Source: Mycobacterium scrofulaceum (lineage in GTDB: Bacteria > Actinomycetota > Actinomycetes > Mycobacteriales > Mycobacteriaceae). From it: a stretch of DNA of 64,000 nt. Shown here piece by piece: positions 33,545-41,639 of this stretch. Position 1 is the stretch's first letter; each line of letters begins with the position of its first letter. The stretch covers positions 22,471-86,470 of the forward strand of contig NZ_MVIJ01000024.1 of assembly GCF_002086735.1 (NCBI RefSeq). Reading direction: 5' to 3'. The notes below the pieces were generated by a model. It saw only the letters and a program-made list of their open reading frames with translations. It made no database searches and was not told the origin of the DNA. The translations under genes were made by a program, and so were the position numbers.

Positions 33545-34519
33545 GTGTACACACTGCGCTTCGACATGCGCGATCCCGAATGGGCCGCGCCCCCAACCGA
33601 TCTGTACGCCGCGGCGCCCGACATGTGCGCCTGGGCCGAGGAACACGGGGGTCTGGCCGCCGTGCTGTGTGAGCACCACGGGTCGGAGGACGGCTACCTG
33701 CCGTCACCGTTTCTGCTGGCCTCGGCGCTGGCCGCCCGAACGCAGCGCCTGGCGCTGAGCTTGATCCTGATCCTTCCGTTCTACGAAACCGTGCGCCTCG
33801 CCGAGGACATGGCGGTCCTCGACATCATCAGCAACGGGCGGGCGTCGTACATCCTGGCGCTGGGTTACCGGCCCGAGGAGTTCGAGCACTTCGGTGTGCC
33901 GATCAAGTCCCGTGGCCGCCTCTGTGACGAGAAACTCGCGCTGCTGCGGCGGCTGTTCGCCGGTGAGACCGTCGTCGAGGACGGGCGGCGGATCACCGTG
34001 ACGCCGCGCCCGCTGACTCCCGGCGGGCCAGGACTGATGTGGGGCGGCGGGACGATCGCCGCGGCCCGCCGGGCCGGCCGGTACGGGCTGGGCATGCTGG
34101 GCAACGCCAACGCGCCGGGCATGCAGGAAGCCTACGAAGAGGCCTGCCGCGAGCACGGCCACCAGCCCGGGCCGACGATGTTCCCCAGCCGTGACACGCC
34201 CTCGGTGGTGTTCGTCGCCGACGACGTGGACCGGGCGTGGAAGGAGATCGGCGAGCACCTGCTGCACGACGTGCGCGCGTACGCGGCGTGGAATCCAGGA
34301 GACGAGACAACCGCCGGCTTCTCGCATGTCAACTCCGTCGACGAGCTGCGGGAGACCGGGACGTCGCACGTGATCATCTCTGTCCCCGAAGCGGTTTCGC
34401 GGGTACGCGCCGGGCAGGTGCTCAACCTGTCGCCGCTGTGCGGCGGGCTGCCGCCCGACGTCGCGTGGCCGTACCTGCGGCGGGTGGGCGAGGTCGTGCT
34501 GCCCGAGGCGCTCGGCTGA
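33545..34519 (+). CDS. LLM-class flavin/F420-dependent oxidoreductase
   Basis: A 324-residue luciferase-like TIM-barrel enzyme. GGLAAVLCEHHGSEDGYLPSPFLLASALAARTQRLALSLILILPFYETVRLAEDMAVLDIISNGRASYILALGYRPEEFEHFGV is the conserved core, and GGPGLMWGGGTIAAARRAGRYGLGM is the cofactor region. GTG 33545 is the start. It is in the direction of, and 29 bp downstream of, a partial copy of itself and a palindromic operator. Convergent with the membrane protein gene. Substrate unknown; it may act with the P450 of the same cluster. Confidence 0.82.
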   Translation: MYTLRFDMRDPEWAAPPTDLYAAAPDMCAWAEEHGGLAAVLCEHHGSEDGYLPSPFLLASALAARTQRLALSLILILPFYETVRLAEDMAVLDIISNGRASYILALGYRPEEFEHFGVPIKSRGRLCDEKLALLRRLFAGETVVEDGRRITVTPRPLTPGGPGLMWGGGTIAAARRAGRYGLGMLGNANAPGMQEAYEEACREHGHQPGPTMFPSRDTPSVVFVADDVDRAWKEIGEHLLHDVRAYAAWNPGDETTAGFSHVNSVDELRETGTSHVIISVPEAVSRVRAGQVLNLSPLCGGLPPDVAWPYLRRVGEVVLPEALG

Positions 34520-34528
34520 CGGTGGTAG

Positions 34529-35314
34529 CTACTTGGGTTGGTTCGGCACGCCCGGGAACAGTTGTTCCGTCGGCCCGGCGGTCACCCAGCCGCCGAGCTT
34601 CGTGATCAGGTGGGGCGCGAAAACCGCGCCGTAGAGCACGTTTCCGACGACGATGACCGCGAGGACGGACAGCACCGACGAGCCCAGCCGGCTCGTCGAC
34701 CGGTTTTCGGCCCACATCTCGATGATGTTTCGCCCCTGCGGGTCGGTCCGGCCCAGCAGATAGGTGAAGACCATCATCTGGATGGCCATCGCGAGGGAGT
34801 CGTAGAGCGGGTATTGGTGCACCGTTCCCTCGCGGATCGCCAGGCCGGGGATCACCCGGCCGTAGTAGAACACGCCGAGCTTGGCCCCGAGGAACCCGTT
34901 GAAGAACAGCGCCCAGCAGAAGCCGACGACGAGGCCGACCACCAAGAGCGTTGGCGGCCTGCGCCATCCGAACCGCCCGCTGAGCCATCGCCCGAGGGCC
35001 GTGCCCGTCACCGCCGGCAGCACGAAGTAGGAGATGTAGCCGACGGGAACGAACAGGGGCAGCCCGCCCCACGTCACGTTCAGCGGCCACCACGACGGCA
35101 TGCGCGGGATGGCCGGCGGGAACTGCGCGTACATCGCCCAGTCGTAGGGCGCCTCGATCCACGAGAACGACATCGCCGAGATGCACAGCAGCAACAGGGG
35201 ATGCAGGCGGCGCCGGCGCACGCTCAGGTACACGCCGAGGGCGGTGAACGTGATGCCCCCGACGAGCGCGAAGTCGCTGGCCGCCTGCATCACGGGTGTC
35301 ATCTGGGAGCTCAC
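34529..35314 (-). CDS. Seven-helix membrane protein, possibly AveC-like
   Basis: A 261-residue integral membrane protein with about seven hydrophobic segments and conserved aromatic/charged clusters between them (SFSWIEAPYDWAMYAQFPPAIPRMPSWW, FYYGRVIPGLAIREGTVHQYPLYDSLA, RTDPQGRNIIEMWAENR). The W-E/D-P-x-D-W-x-x-Y layout recalls the spirocyclase AveC-like proteins that mycobacteria carry near P450 genes, but I cannot confirm this by eye. The GTG start overlaps the stop of a 38-codon gene (GTGA). Divergent from TetR and in the same neighbourhood as a P450, so a lipid- or terpenoid-modifying role is possible. Confidence 0.6.
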   Translation of the reverse strand: MSSQMTPVMQAASDFALVGGITFTALGVYLSVRRRRLHPLLLLCISAMSFSWIEAPYDWAMYAQFPPAIPRMPSWWPLNVTWGGLPLFVPVGYISYFVLPAVTGTALGRWLSGRFGWRRPPTLLVVGLVVGFCWALFFNGFLGAKLGVFYYGRVIPGLAIREGTVHQYPLYDSLAMAIQMMVFTYLLGRTDPQGRNIIEMWAENRSTSRLGSSVLSVLAVIVVGNVLYGAVFAPHLITKLGGWVTAGPTEQLFPGVPNQPK

Positions 35315-35427
35315 CGGTCGTCTCCCGGCGTTCGGCGTGCCTGCGGGTCGAAGCGCAGCACCAGCCCGAAGATCAGGACGATCAGCCCGAACAGCGTGCC
35401 CAACATGATGACAGCACCCAAAATCAC
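35311..35427 (-). CDS. 38-residue single-helix membrane microprotein
   Basis: A short gene starting at GTG 35427 after AGGAAGGGG, encoding a hydrophobic helix (ILGAVIMLGTLFGLIVLIFG) and a basic tail (LRFDPQARRTPGDDR). Its TGA overlaps the GTG of the seven-helix protein gene (GTGA), so both are almost certainly one translationally coupled unit. It is the promoter-proximal gene facing the TetR operator. It is likely a small subunit or stabiliser of the larger membrane protein, by analogy with other one-helix partners. Confidence 0.6.
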   Translation of the reverse strand: MILGAVIMLGTLFGLIVLIFGLVLRFDPQARRTPGDDR

Positions 35428-35444
35428 ACCCCTTCCTCGACTCG

Positions 35445-35466
35445 TTAGATAGTGCACACTATCCTA
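35445..35466. promoter_or_regulatory. Putative TetR operator B (22 bp)
   Basis: Inverted repeat with arms TTAGATAGTG and CACTATCCTA around CA; the inner seven bases of each arm (GATAGTG/CACTATC) pair exactly. It sits in the 72-base gap between the microprotein gene (start 35427) and tetR (start 35500), the standard place for an autoregulated TetR operator. A related site is at 33355. Confidence 0.65.
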
Positions 35467-35499
35467 AAGGCAGTCAACCATCGCGCGAGGAGCGAAACC

Positions 35500-36138
35500 G
35501 TGCCATCCACCAAACGCAGCACACCGGCCACGCGCCGGCCCCGTGGCGCCCCCCGCGGACTGCTGCTCGACGCCGCGCGGGCCCGCTTCGCCCGCCAGGA
35601 CTATCGCAGCACGACGACGCGTGAAATCGCCCAGGCCGCAGGTGTTACCGAGCACCTGTTGTTTCGCCACTTCGGTTCGAAGGCGGCGCTGTTTCGCGAG
35701 GCGCTGGTGTTGCCCTTCACCGATTTCGTCGACGAGTTCGGCCGGACCTGGCAGTCGGTGGTCCCCGAGGAGACCGACGAGCAGGAGCTGGCGCGACACT
35801 TCGTCGGGCAGCTCTACGACGTGTTCGTCGAACATCAGGGCTTGCTGTTGACGCTGATGGCGTCCGAGGCGTTGAGCGAGGAGGAGAAGGCCGACGCCGG
35901 CATCGCGGAGATCAGGCGGGCGATCACGACGCTCGGCCGGATCAGCGCCGAGGGGATGCATCTGCGGGGTCTGCGATCGGAACATCCCGACCTGCCCGCT
36001 CACTCGACGGTGGCGATGATCGCCGGGATGGCCGCGCTGCGCTCCACCTACTTCGGGGGCAGGCCGCCCGCGCGAGCGGTCATCGTCGAGGAGCTCACCC
36101 AGGCCGTCCTGCACGGCTTCCTGCACCGAAACGACTGA
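35500..36138 (+). CDS. TetR-family regulator next to P450
   Basis: A 212-residue repressor. The helix-turn-helix is LLLDAARARFARQDYRSTTTREIAQAAGVTEHLLFRHFGSKAALFREALVLPF, and the ligand domain is helical. I start at GTG 35500, seven bases after AGGAG; an upstream in-frame ATG at 35452 would place the operator within the coding sequence. It is followed by the P450 gene with a 15-base gap, so they form one transcript. Likely controls itself, the divergent membrane-protein pair and, through operator A, the LLM/reductase promoter. Confidence 0.83.
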   Translation: MPSTKRSTPATRRPRGAPRGLLLDAARARFARQDYRSTTTREIAQAAGVTEHLLFRHFGSKAALFREALVLPFTDFVDEFGRTWQSVVPEETDEQELARHFVGQLYDVFVEHQGLLLTLMASEALSEEEKADAGIAEIRRAITTLGRISAEGMHLRGLRSEHPDLPAHSTVAMIAGMAALRSTYFGGRPPARAVIVEELTQAVLHGFLHRND

Positions 36139-36153
36139 GCGAAAGGATCTTTC

Positions 36154-37356
36154 ATGGCAGGCGCCAGCGCGATCGACTTGTACTACGACCCGTTCGATTC
36201 CGACATCGACGACAACCCCTACCCGGTGTGGAAGCGGATGCGCGACGAAGCGCCGCTGTACTACAACGAGAGATACAACTTCTATGCGCTGAGCCGGTAC
36301 GAGGACGTGGCGCGTGAACTGCCGAACTGGCAGACCTACCGGTCCGGGCGCGGGACCACCGCCGACATCCTGTTCGCCAATATCGAAGTGCCGCCGGGCA
36401 TTCTGCTGTTCGAGGATCCGCCGCTGCACGACCTGCACCGCCGCCTGCTGTCGCGGGTGTTCACGCCGCGGCGCATGCTGGCCGTGGAGGACCTGGTCCG
36501 CGGATTCTGCGTCCGCGAGCTGGACCCGCTGGTCGGCGCCGGCGGCTTCGATTTCATCGCCGACCTCGGGGCGATGATGCCGATGCGGACCATCGGATAC
36601 CTGTTGGGCATTCCCGAGCAGGATCAGGCCACGATTCGCGACCGTGGCGGGGCGTACATCGAGCTGTCCGAGGAACGCGATCCCGCCGCGGTGAACGCGA
36701 AGCTGTTCGAGGACAGCATCGTGGTGTTCGCCGACTACATCGAGTGGCGGGCGGAGCACCCGTCCGACGACCTGATGACCGACCTGCTGCGGGCCGAGAT
36801 CGACGAACCCGACGGGACGCGGCGGCCCTTGTCGCGGACCGAGGTGCTGGCCTACACCGCCATGATCGCCGGCGCGGGCAACGAGACGACCGCCCGGCTG
36901 ATCGGCTTCATGGGCCAGCTGCTGTCGGATCACCCGGATCAACGTCGCGAACTCGTGGCCGACCCGTCGCTGATCCCCGGGGCGGTCGAGGAGACGCTGC
37001 GCTACGAGCCGCCCTCGCCGGTGCAGGCGCGCTACGTGGCCCGCGACGCCGAACTCTACGGCCGGGTGGTGCCCGAGGGCTCATACATGTTGCTGCTCAA
37101 CGGGTCCGCCAACCGGGACGATCGTCACTTCGACGATCCGGACCGCTACGACATCCACCGCCAGGGGGGCCACCTGAGCTTCGGGCAGGGCCTGCACTTC
37201 TGCCTCGGTTCGGCGCTGGCGCGGATGGAGGGCCGGGTGGCCCTCGAGGAGGTCCTCAAACGCTGGCCCGACTGGGAAGTCGACTACGCCAGCGCGCAAC
37301 GGGCGCACACCGCGAGCGTGCGGGGCTGGGCGCGCCTGCCCGTCGTCACGGGCTGA
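36154..37356 (+). CDS. Cytochrome P450 monooxygenase
   Basis: A 400-residue bacterial P450. The heme ligand Cys350 is in LSFGQGLHFCLGSALARMEG, the I-helix oxygen-activating motif is AGAGNETTARL, and the K-helix ExxR is EETLRYEPPSPVQARYVARD. No membrane anchor, so it needs a separate ferredoxin/reductase. AAAGGA precedes the ATG. Co-transcribed with the TetR upstream and followed by a terminator-like hairpin. It belongs to the soluble actinobacterial P450s; the substrate (fatty acid, terpenoid or sterol) cannot be told. Confidence 0.93.
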   Translation: MAGASAIDLYYDPFDSDIDDNPYPVWKRMRDEAPLYYNERYNFYALSRYEDVARELPNWQTYRSGRGTTADILFANIEVPPGILLFEDPPLHDLHRRLLSRVFTPRRMLAVEDLVRGFCVRELDPLVGAGGFDFIADLGAMMPMRTIGYLLGIPEQDQATIRDRGGAYIELSEERDPAAVNAKLFEDSIVVFADYIEWRAEHPSDDLMTDLLRAEIDEPDGTRRPLSRTEVLAYTAMIAGAGNETTARLIGFMGQLLSDHPDQRRELVADPSLIPGAVEETLRYEPPSPVQARYVARDAELYGRVVPEGSYMLLLNGSANRDDRHFDDPDRYDIHRQGGHLSFGQGLHFCLGSALARMEGRVALEEVLKRWPDWEVDYASAQRAHTASVRGWARLPVVTG

Positions 37357-37392
37357 CGGGGTTCTTTCGGCGCGAGCCGCCCGCTTCACCGC

Positions 37393-37420
37393 CCGAGCGT
37401 GAAACTAGCTTCCCGCTCGG
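37393..37420. terminator. Hairpin between convergent P450 and hydrolase genes
   Basis: CCGAGCG (37393-37399) pairs exactly with CGCTCGG (37414-37420) around a 14-base loop. It is in the 69-base gap between two converging genes, where a bidirectional terminator is expected. No T-run follows on either strand, as is usual for mycobacterial terminators. Confidence 0.45.
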
Positions 37421-37425
37421 CGAGA

Positions 37426-38412
37426 TTAGCCGCTTTGGTCCACCAACACCGCACCGTCGGGCTGGTTACCGAGCGTCTGCAGCGGGATGTCGCCGCCCTG
37501 GGCCGTGAGACGGACGATCTGGGCCAGCTGACCGGGGGCGTCGCATTGCAGGTAGTGGTCGGCGCCGGGCACCACCCAGTAGCGGTTGCGCCCGGGCTTG
37601 GTCTTCAGATACGCCTGCCAGACATGGTTGGGGACGCGCAACGGCGCGATGCCGTCGTGCAGCCCCCACACCACGGTGGTGTCGACCGGGCTCTTGGAAA
37701 GCGCCTCCAGCCAACCTGTTTCGTCGGCGGCGCGCTCGTGCAGGTATTGGATGGTGTCCGGCAGGACGCGGATCCCGTCGTTGTGGGCGAAGCACTTCGC
37801 CAACGCGGCGATCTCCGGGTCGTCCAGCGTGCGCCTGGGCATGAAGGTGCTCGCTCCCAGGCCGGCCGCCAGCATCTCCGGCGTCGTCGCCGCCGCGGTG
37901 GGCCGGGCGGTCTGGGGGTCGAGCAGCGCGGTCTGGAAGGCGGTGAGGTTGGACAGCGGCAGATAGATGTTGGCGTTCGTGACGATCAGGTCCACGGGTA
38001 GGGCAGGCGGGTCCAGGGCCGCCAACATCTCCAGCGCGATCATCCCGACGCTGCTGCCGCGGTCGTGGGTGAGCATGCGGTAGTCGGTCAGATTCCACAC
38101 CTGGGTGATCGCGTACACGAGCAGGCGCGCGTCGTCGTAGAGCGAATACACGTACGGCTCGGCCGGCTTGTCGGACAACCCGTAGCCGGGGAAGTCCAGC
38201 AGGTAGATGTCGAACTCGGAGGACAGGTCACCCGCCAGCGCGAAATAGTCGATGCTCGACGTGGGGAAGCCGTGCACGAGCACCAGTGCGGGCGCGCCCG
38301 GTGTGCCGCAGCGGCGACTGAACACCGCGACTTCGTGCGAGTCGTTGGCGGCGGTTGTCGACCGCCAACGCAGTTCCGTACCGCCGCTTTGCCACTCCGC
38401 GAAGATGTCCAA
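37426..38412 (-). CDS. Alpha/beta hydrolase (epoxide hydrolase-like)
   Basis: A 328-residue hydrolase. LVLVHGFPTSSIDYFALAGDLSSEFDIYLLDFPGYGLSDKP is the oxyanion region. The nucleophile position is LTHDRGSSVGMIAL, where Asp (HDRG) replaces Ser, as in epoxide hydrolases and dehalogenases. GLHDGIAPLRVPN and GADHYLQCDAPGQLAQIV supply Asp and His. TTG 38412 (MDIFAEWQSGGTELRW) is taken as start because the region upstream encodes the remnant of another gene. Convergent with the P450. Epoxide hydrolysis of a P450 product is plausible but unproved. Confidence 0.75.
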   Translation of the reverse strand: MDIFAEWQSGGTELRWRSTTAANDSHEVAVFSRRCGTPGAPALVLVHGFPTSSIDYFALAGDLSSEFDIYLLDFPGYGLSDKPAEPYVYSLYDDARLLVYAITQVWNLTDYRMLTHDRGSSVGMIALEMLAALDPPALPVDLIVTNANIYLPLSNLTAFQTALLDPQTARPTAAATTPEMLAAGLGASTFMPRRTLDDPEIAALAKCFAHNDGIRVLPDTIQYLHERAADETGWLEALSKSPVDTTVVWGLHDGIAPLRVPNHVWQAYLKTKPGRNRYWVVPGADHYLQCDAPGQLAQIVRLTAQGGDIPLQTLGNQPDGAVLVDQSG

Positions 38413-38455
38413 GCTGCCAGCATCGCAGAGGCGATGGCGGGAGACAACCACGCGG

Positions 38456-38588
38456 CTACCGGAAGGTGACCACGACCTTGTCGGCGGCGCCGGGGGTGCC
38501 GGCCAGATCGAGGGCTGCCCCGAGGTTTTCGAAGGGGGTGGTGTGGCTGTAGAACGCGTCGGAACCCCGTCACCATCGCCAGCTTCAT
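38456..38588 (-). pseudogene. Remnant of a zinc-type alcohol dehydrogenase
   Basis: From ATG 38588, behind a GGAGAG ribosome site, nine codons (MKLAMVTGF) are joined out of frame to 34 codons ending in TAG. These read DAFYSHTTPFENLGAALDLAG and then TPGAADKVVVTFR, the C-terminal strand region of medium-chain dehydrogenases. The whole catalytic and cofactor-binding part is absent. A large internal deletion has removed the gene. It lies directly upstream of the epoxide-hydrolase-like gene on the same strand, whose expression may now depend on this promoter. Confidence 0.65.
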
Positions 38589-38675
38589 GACCCACTCTCC
38601 GCGGTTTACGGTATGTGCCCTCGCCCGCAACCCGGTAGAACTGTGGCGGTCAAGTCAATTCCCAGCGTCACCGAC

Positions 38676-39170
38676 TCACGGGCAGGTGACGTGCACCCCG
38701 AAAGTCACCGGCCGCGTGCCGCTTTGGCCCGGGGTGGTCGCCTCACCGGTCCCCGTCACGGTGTAGCTCTTGTCCTCTTTGGTCGCCAGCACCTGCGTTG
38801 CCGACTTGGTCGCCTGATAGGGGAGTTGGTACTGCCCGGTCGGCAACGTGAGCGAGATCGCGAATCCGTCTACCATCGGCGGCTTTTCGTCCGAAAGCGC
38901 CAGCGACACGGACGCCGTGTCGTCCTGCACGCGGATGCGGGTGGTGAGGTCCCCCGACTCCGGTGGCGACGCGTTCGGTTCCGCCGCCGAATTGGTGCAG
39001 TCAACCCGCGCGGTCATGGTGTGCTTGTTCCCGTCGATCATGACGGTGGTGGTCACGGAAACCGGAGTGGAACTCGTGGTGGACGCCGGTTGGCCGCCGT
39101 TGCCGGAACAGCCGGACAGACCGGCCACCAGCACGATCCCGGCGGCCCCGAGGATGTACGGGTTTGTCAT
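38676..39170 (-). CDS. LpqH-family (19-kDa antigen-like) lipoprotein
   Basis: A 164-residue lipoprotein. The lipobox is LSGC (Cys21), followed by a Gly/Ser/Thr linker and a beta-rich domain with a Cys pair at its ends (ARVDCTNSAAEP, FGVHVTCP). The middle TTTVMIDGNKHTMTARVDC and VTGTGEATTPGQSG...VTFGVHVTC match the mycobacterial LpqH family, acylated surface proteins and TLR2 ligands. AGGAGGTGAG immediately before the ATG is a very strong ribosome site, suggesting high expression. Confidence 0.82.
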   Translation of the reverse strand: MTNPYILGAAGIVLVAGLSGCSGNGGQPASTTSSTPVSVTTTVMIDGNKHTMTARVDCTNSAAEPNASPPESGDLTTRIRVQDDTASVSLALSDEKPPMVDGFAISLTLPTGQYQLPYQATKSATQVLATKEDKSYTVTGTGEATTPGQSGTRPVTFGVHVTCP

Positions 39171-39254
39171 CTCACCTCCTTTGCCCGCGAGGACTATAGG
39201 TGCCATTCGTTTCGAAAAGGTCTCATCTTTCTGGCGGCGAGCCGACCGCACGGT

Positions 39255-39986
39255 TTACCGCCAGGCTTCCCAATTCACCATGCTGCGCAGTGGACCGGCA
39301 AATTGAGGGCGCACGGCGCCCGACCGCCACCGTTCCTCGACGACGGGGGCCAGCGCGTCGGCGGTGGTCAGCGGGTCGTCATCGAGGTAGACGACGGTGA
39401 TGTACTGGCGATCCGTCCGCCAGCCCCGCGGCAGATGGCTCCAGCCGGCGCTGGAACCGAACGTCCACGCGCCGGCCGTGCCCGGCACGGCGAGCAGGCG
39501 CGGATGGTGTTCGGCGTACAGCCATTGCAGCCACTCGTCCGGGCGGCGCCCGTCGGTGGGTTCTTCGACGATCAGCACGACGCCGCGGTGCGGCCGGAAT
39601 GGCACCACCTCGGGGGACACGAGCGCGCGCGGCGATGATTGCCACTGCAGCAGGCGCAGGCCGGCCACTTGCAAGGACGGCCGGACGACGGGGAACCGGC
39701 CGTTCTCGCGCAACGTGCGGCCGAGCGTGACGAAGTCGTCGAAGGTGTCCTCGACGGGTTCGCCGACCAGGTAGTGCACCGCGTTGCCGAGCTCGCCCAG
39801 CGGGCCGTCGGCCGCCAGGCGGTGCCGGGGGTAGTCGCCGTCGGCGATCCAGCGCAGGCCGTGCACGATGCCGGGCAGCTGGTACTGCTCCGGCATGTGA
39901 TCGAGCAGGTGCCAGCGCAGGTAGCTGCCGTCGTCGTCCGGCGCGGCGCCCGTGAGGCTGAATATGCCCGCCCTGACGCGTATCAC
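39255..39986 (-). CDS. Two-repeat ferredoxin-like (Dabb/EthD-type) protein
   Basis: A 243-residue soluble protein built from two similar halves. Half 1 has SYLRWHLLDHMPEQYQLPGIVHGLRWIAD, and half 2 has EWLQWLYAEHHPRLLAVPGTAGAWTFGSS; each is the helix plus strand of an alpha-beta barrel monomer as in EthD/Dabb proteins, with conserved His residues. GTG 39986 overlaps the stop of the LLM gene (GTGA). It is the last gene of a four-gene operon (hydrolase, SDR, LLM, this). It might be a small isomerase/cyclase or an enzyme accessory; no reaction can be assigned. Confidence 0.6.
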   Translation of the reverse strand: MIRVRAGIFSLTGAAPDDDGSYLRWHLLDHMPEQYQLPGIVHGLRWIADGDYPRHRLAADGPLGELGNAVHYLVGEPVEDTFDDFVTLGRTLRENGRFPVVRPSLQVAGLRLLQWQSSPRALVSPEVVPFRPHRGVVLIVEEPTDGRRPDEWLQWLYAEHHPRLLAVPGTAGAWTFGSSAGWSHLPRGWRTDRQYITVVYLDDDPLTTADALAPVVEERWRSGAVRPQFAGPLRSMVNWEAWR

Positions 39987-40855
39987 GCCGCACCGGCGGG
40001 GGAATGCAGCTCGGCGAGCGCCTGCAGGTTGTCCAGATAATGCGGCAGCGAGGTGTGCCGGAAGACGGCCGGCACGATGGTGGCGCCGTGCTCGGCGGCC
40101 TCGCCGACGGCATCGCGGGTGCGCTCCGGCTCGTCGATCGGGTCCAGCGGTGCCGGCGGTGGCAACACGACCTCGAACCCCGGCCGGAGTTCGAAGCGGC
40201 GCAACCAGTCTCGTGCTTGCGCCAGGCCGACGGCGAAGGGCGCCCAGCCGTCGGCGAGGGTCGCGGCGCGGCGCAGCGATCGCAGGCTGCGCCCGCCGAC
40301 CCAGATCGGCACCCGGGCTTGCACCGCGCACGGGTCGACGACCATGCCGTCGAATGAATAGAACGCGCCGTGGTAGGCGGGTTCGGGCACGGACAGCGAG
40401 GCGCGCAGCGCCTTGAGTGCGTCGTCTGCTCGCGGCCCGCGGTCGGCGAAGGGCGCGCCGATGAGGTCGAACTCCTCCTCGAGGCTGCCGACGCCGACCC
40501 CCAGGACGAGCCTGCCGTTGCTGACCCTGTCCAAAGTGCCGTAGCGCTTGGCGATCTCGAGCGGGTGGTGGTAGCCCAGCACCAGCACGTTGGTGGCCAA
40601 CCGGATTTGTCGGGTGCGTGCGGCCAGGTAGCCGAAGGTGGCCAGCGGATCCCAATAGCGGGTGCCGCGGCGATGCGCCTCGGCGGCGGGCAGCGCGACG
40701 TGTTCGCTGCACGTCAGGTGGTGATAGCCGAGCCGGTCCGCGGCTTCGCCGATCCGCGCCAGGTCCTCGATGGAGGCGTGCCGCTCCCAGTCGCCGCTGG
40801 TCTTGGGAAACATGGTCACCACCGGTGTGGCGACCGAGAGTCGAACGCCGCTCAT
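39983..40855 (-). CDS. LLM-class F420-dependent oxidoreductase (TIGR03619-like)
   Basis: A 290-residue luciferase-like enzyme. LARIGEAADRLGYHHLTCSEHVALP, WDPLATFGYLAARTRQIRLATNVLVLGYHHPLEIAKRYGTLDRVSNGRLVLGVGVGSLEEEFDLIG and VPIWVGGRSLRSLRRAATLADGW are the conserved blocks of F420-dependent TIGR03619 proteins. Overlaps at both ends (ATGA with the SDR gene, GTGA with the Dabb-like gene) place it inside an operon. Substrate unknown; linkage to SDR and hydrolase suggests degradation of an alicyclic or lipid compound. Confidence 0.82.
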   Translation of the reverse strand: MSGVRLSVATPVVTMFPKTSGDWERHASIEDLARIGEAADRLGYHHLTCSEHVALPAAEAHRRGTRYWDPLATFGYLAARTRQIRLATNVLVLGYHHPLEIAKRYGTLDRVSNGRLVLGVGVGSLEEEFDLIGAPFADRGPRADDALKALRASLSVPEPAYHGAFYSFDGMVVDPCAVQARVPIWVGGRSLRSLRRAATLADGWAPFAVGLAQARDWLRRFELRPGFEVVLPPPAPLDPIDEPERTRDAVGEAAEHGATIVPAVFRHTSLPHYLDNLQALAELHSPAGAA

Positions 40856-41634
40856 CCCTGCATGTACCCCCCGGCGTCGACGGGGATCGACTGGCCGGTG
40901 ATGGTCCGGCTCTCGTCGCCGGCGAGGAACAATGCCAGGTTGGCGACATCGTCGGGCGTGGAAATATCTTGGAGCGCTGTGCCTTTGAGGGCTTTGACGC
41001 GCTGGGTGGTGAAGTCGACGCCCTGTTCGTCGGCGGTGCGCTGCACCCATCGCCGCCACAGTTCGGTGTCGATGGCCCCGGGCACGATGCAGTTGCACCG
41101 GATCCCGTAGGGACCGACCTCGAGCGCCACGGCCTTCGTGAACGCCCGAAGCGAGGCCTTGGCGGTGACGTAGTGGCTCTTGCGGACGACGCCGGAATAG
41201 CCTGCCGTGGAGGAGAAGTTGAGGATGACACCGCGCCGGCGCGCCAGCATCGACTGGTTGAGCACCTCCCTCGTGCACAGCATCGCCGCGGTGACGTCGA
41301 TGGCGATCGTGGCGTTCCAGTTCTCCAGGGTCTGCTCCCAGATCCAGCGGTCCTGTCCCGGCGCGGCGGCGTTGTTGCACAAGATGTCGACGTGGCCGAA
41401 TTCCGTGACGGCGCGCGCCACCATGGCCGCGACGTCGTCCTCGTCGGTCACGTCGGCGCGCATCGCGACGGCACCGGGGCCGGCCGCCCGCGCGGCATCG
41501 CGAACCAGCTCTTCGCGCCGTGCCGCCAGCAACACCTTGGCGCCCTCGGAGACGAACAGCGCGCCCAGCACCGGTCCCAGGCCGGTGCTCGCGCCGGTGA
41601 TGATCGCGACCTTGCCGGCGAGCCGGCCCGTCAT
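40852..41634 (-). CDS. Short-chain dehydrogenase/reductase
   Basis: A 260-residue classical SDR. Cofactor motif TGASTGLGPVLG (residues 13-24), NNAA at 87-90, catalytic Ser141/Ser142, Tyr155 and Lys159 (SSTAGYSGVVRKSHYVTAK), and GAIDTELWRRW after the active site. The unusual GxxxGPV (Pro for Ile) in the glycine motif is mild. ATG 41634 is used; a farther upstream ATG would overlap the hydrolase. Overlaps the LLM gene by four bases. NAD(H) preference is suggested by Ala-Arg-Arg after strand 2 being weak evidence for NADP(H), so it is left open. Confidence 0.87.
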   Translation of the reverse strand: MTGRLAGKVAIITGASTGLGPVLGALFVSEGAKVLLAARREELVRDAARAAGPGAVAMRADVTDEDDVAAMVARAVTEFGHVDILCNNAAAPGQDRWIWEQTLENWNATIAIDVTAAMLCTREVLNQSMLARRRGVILNFSSTAGYSGVVRKSHYVTAKASLRAFTKAVALEVGPYGIRCNCIVPGAIDTELWRRWVQRTADEQGVDFTTQRVKALKGTALQDISTPDDVANLALFLAGDESRTITGQSIPVDAGGYMQG

Positions 41635-41639
41635 CGCGG

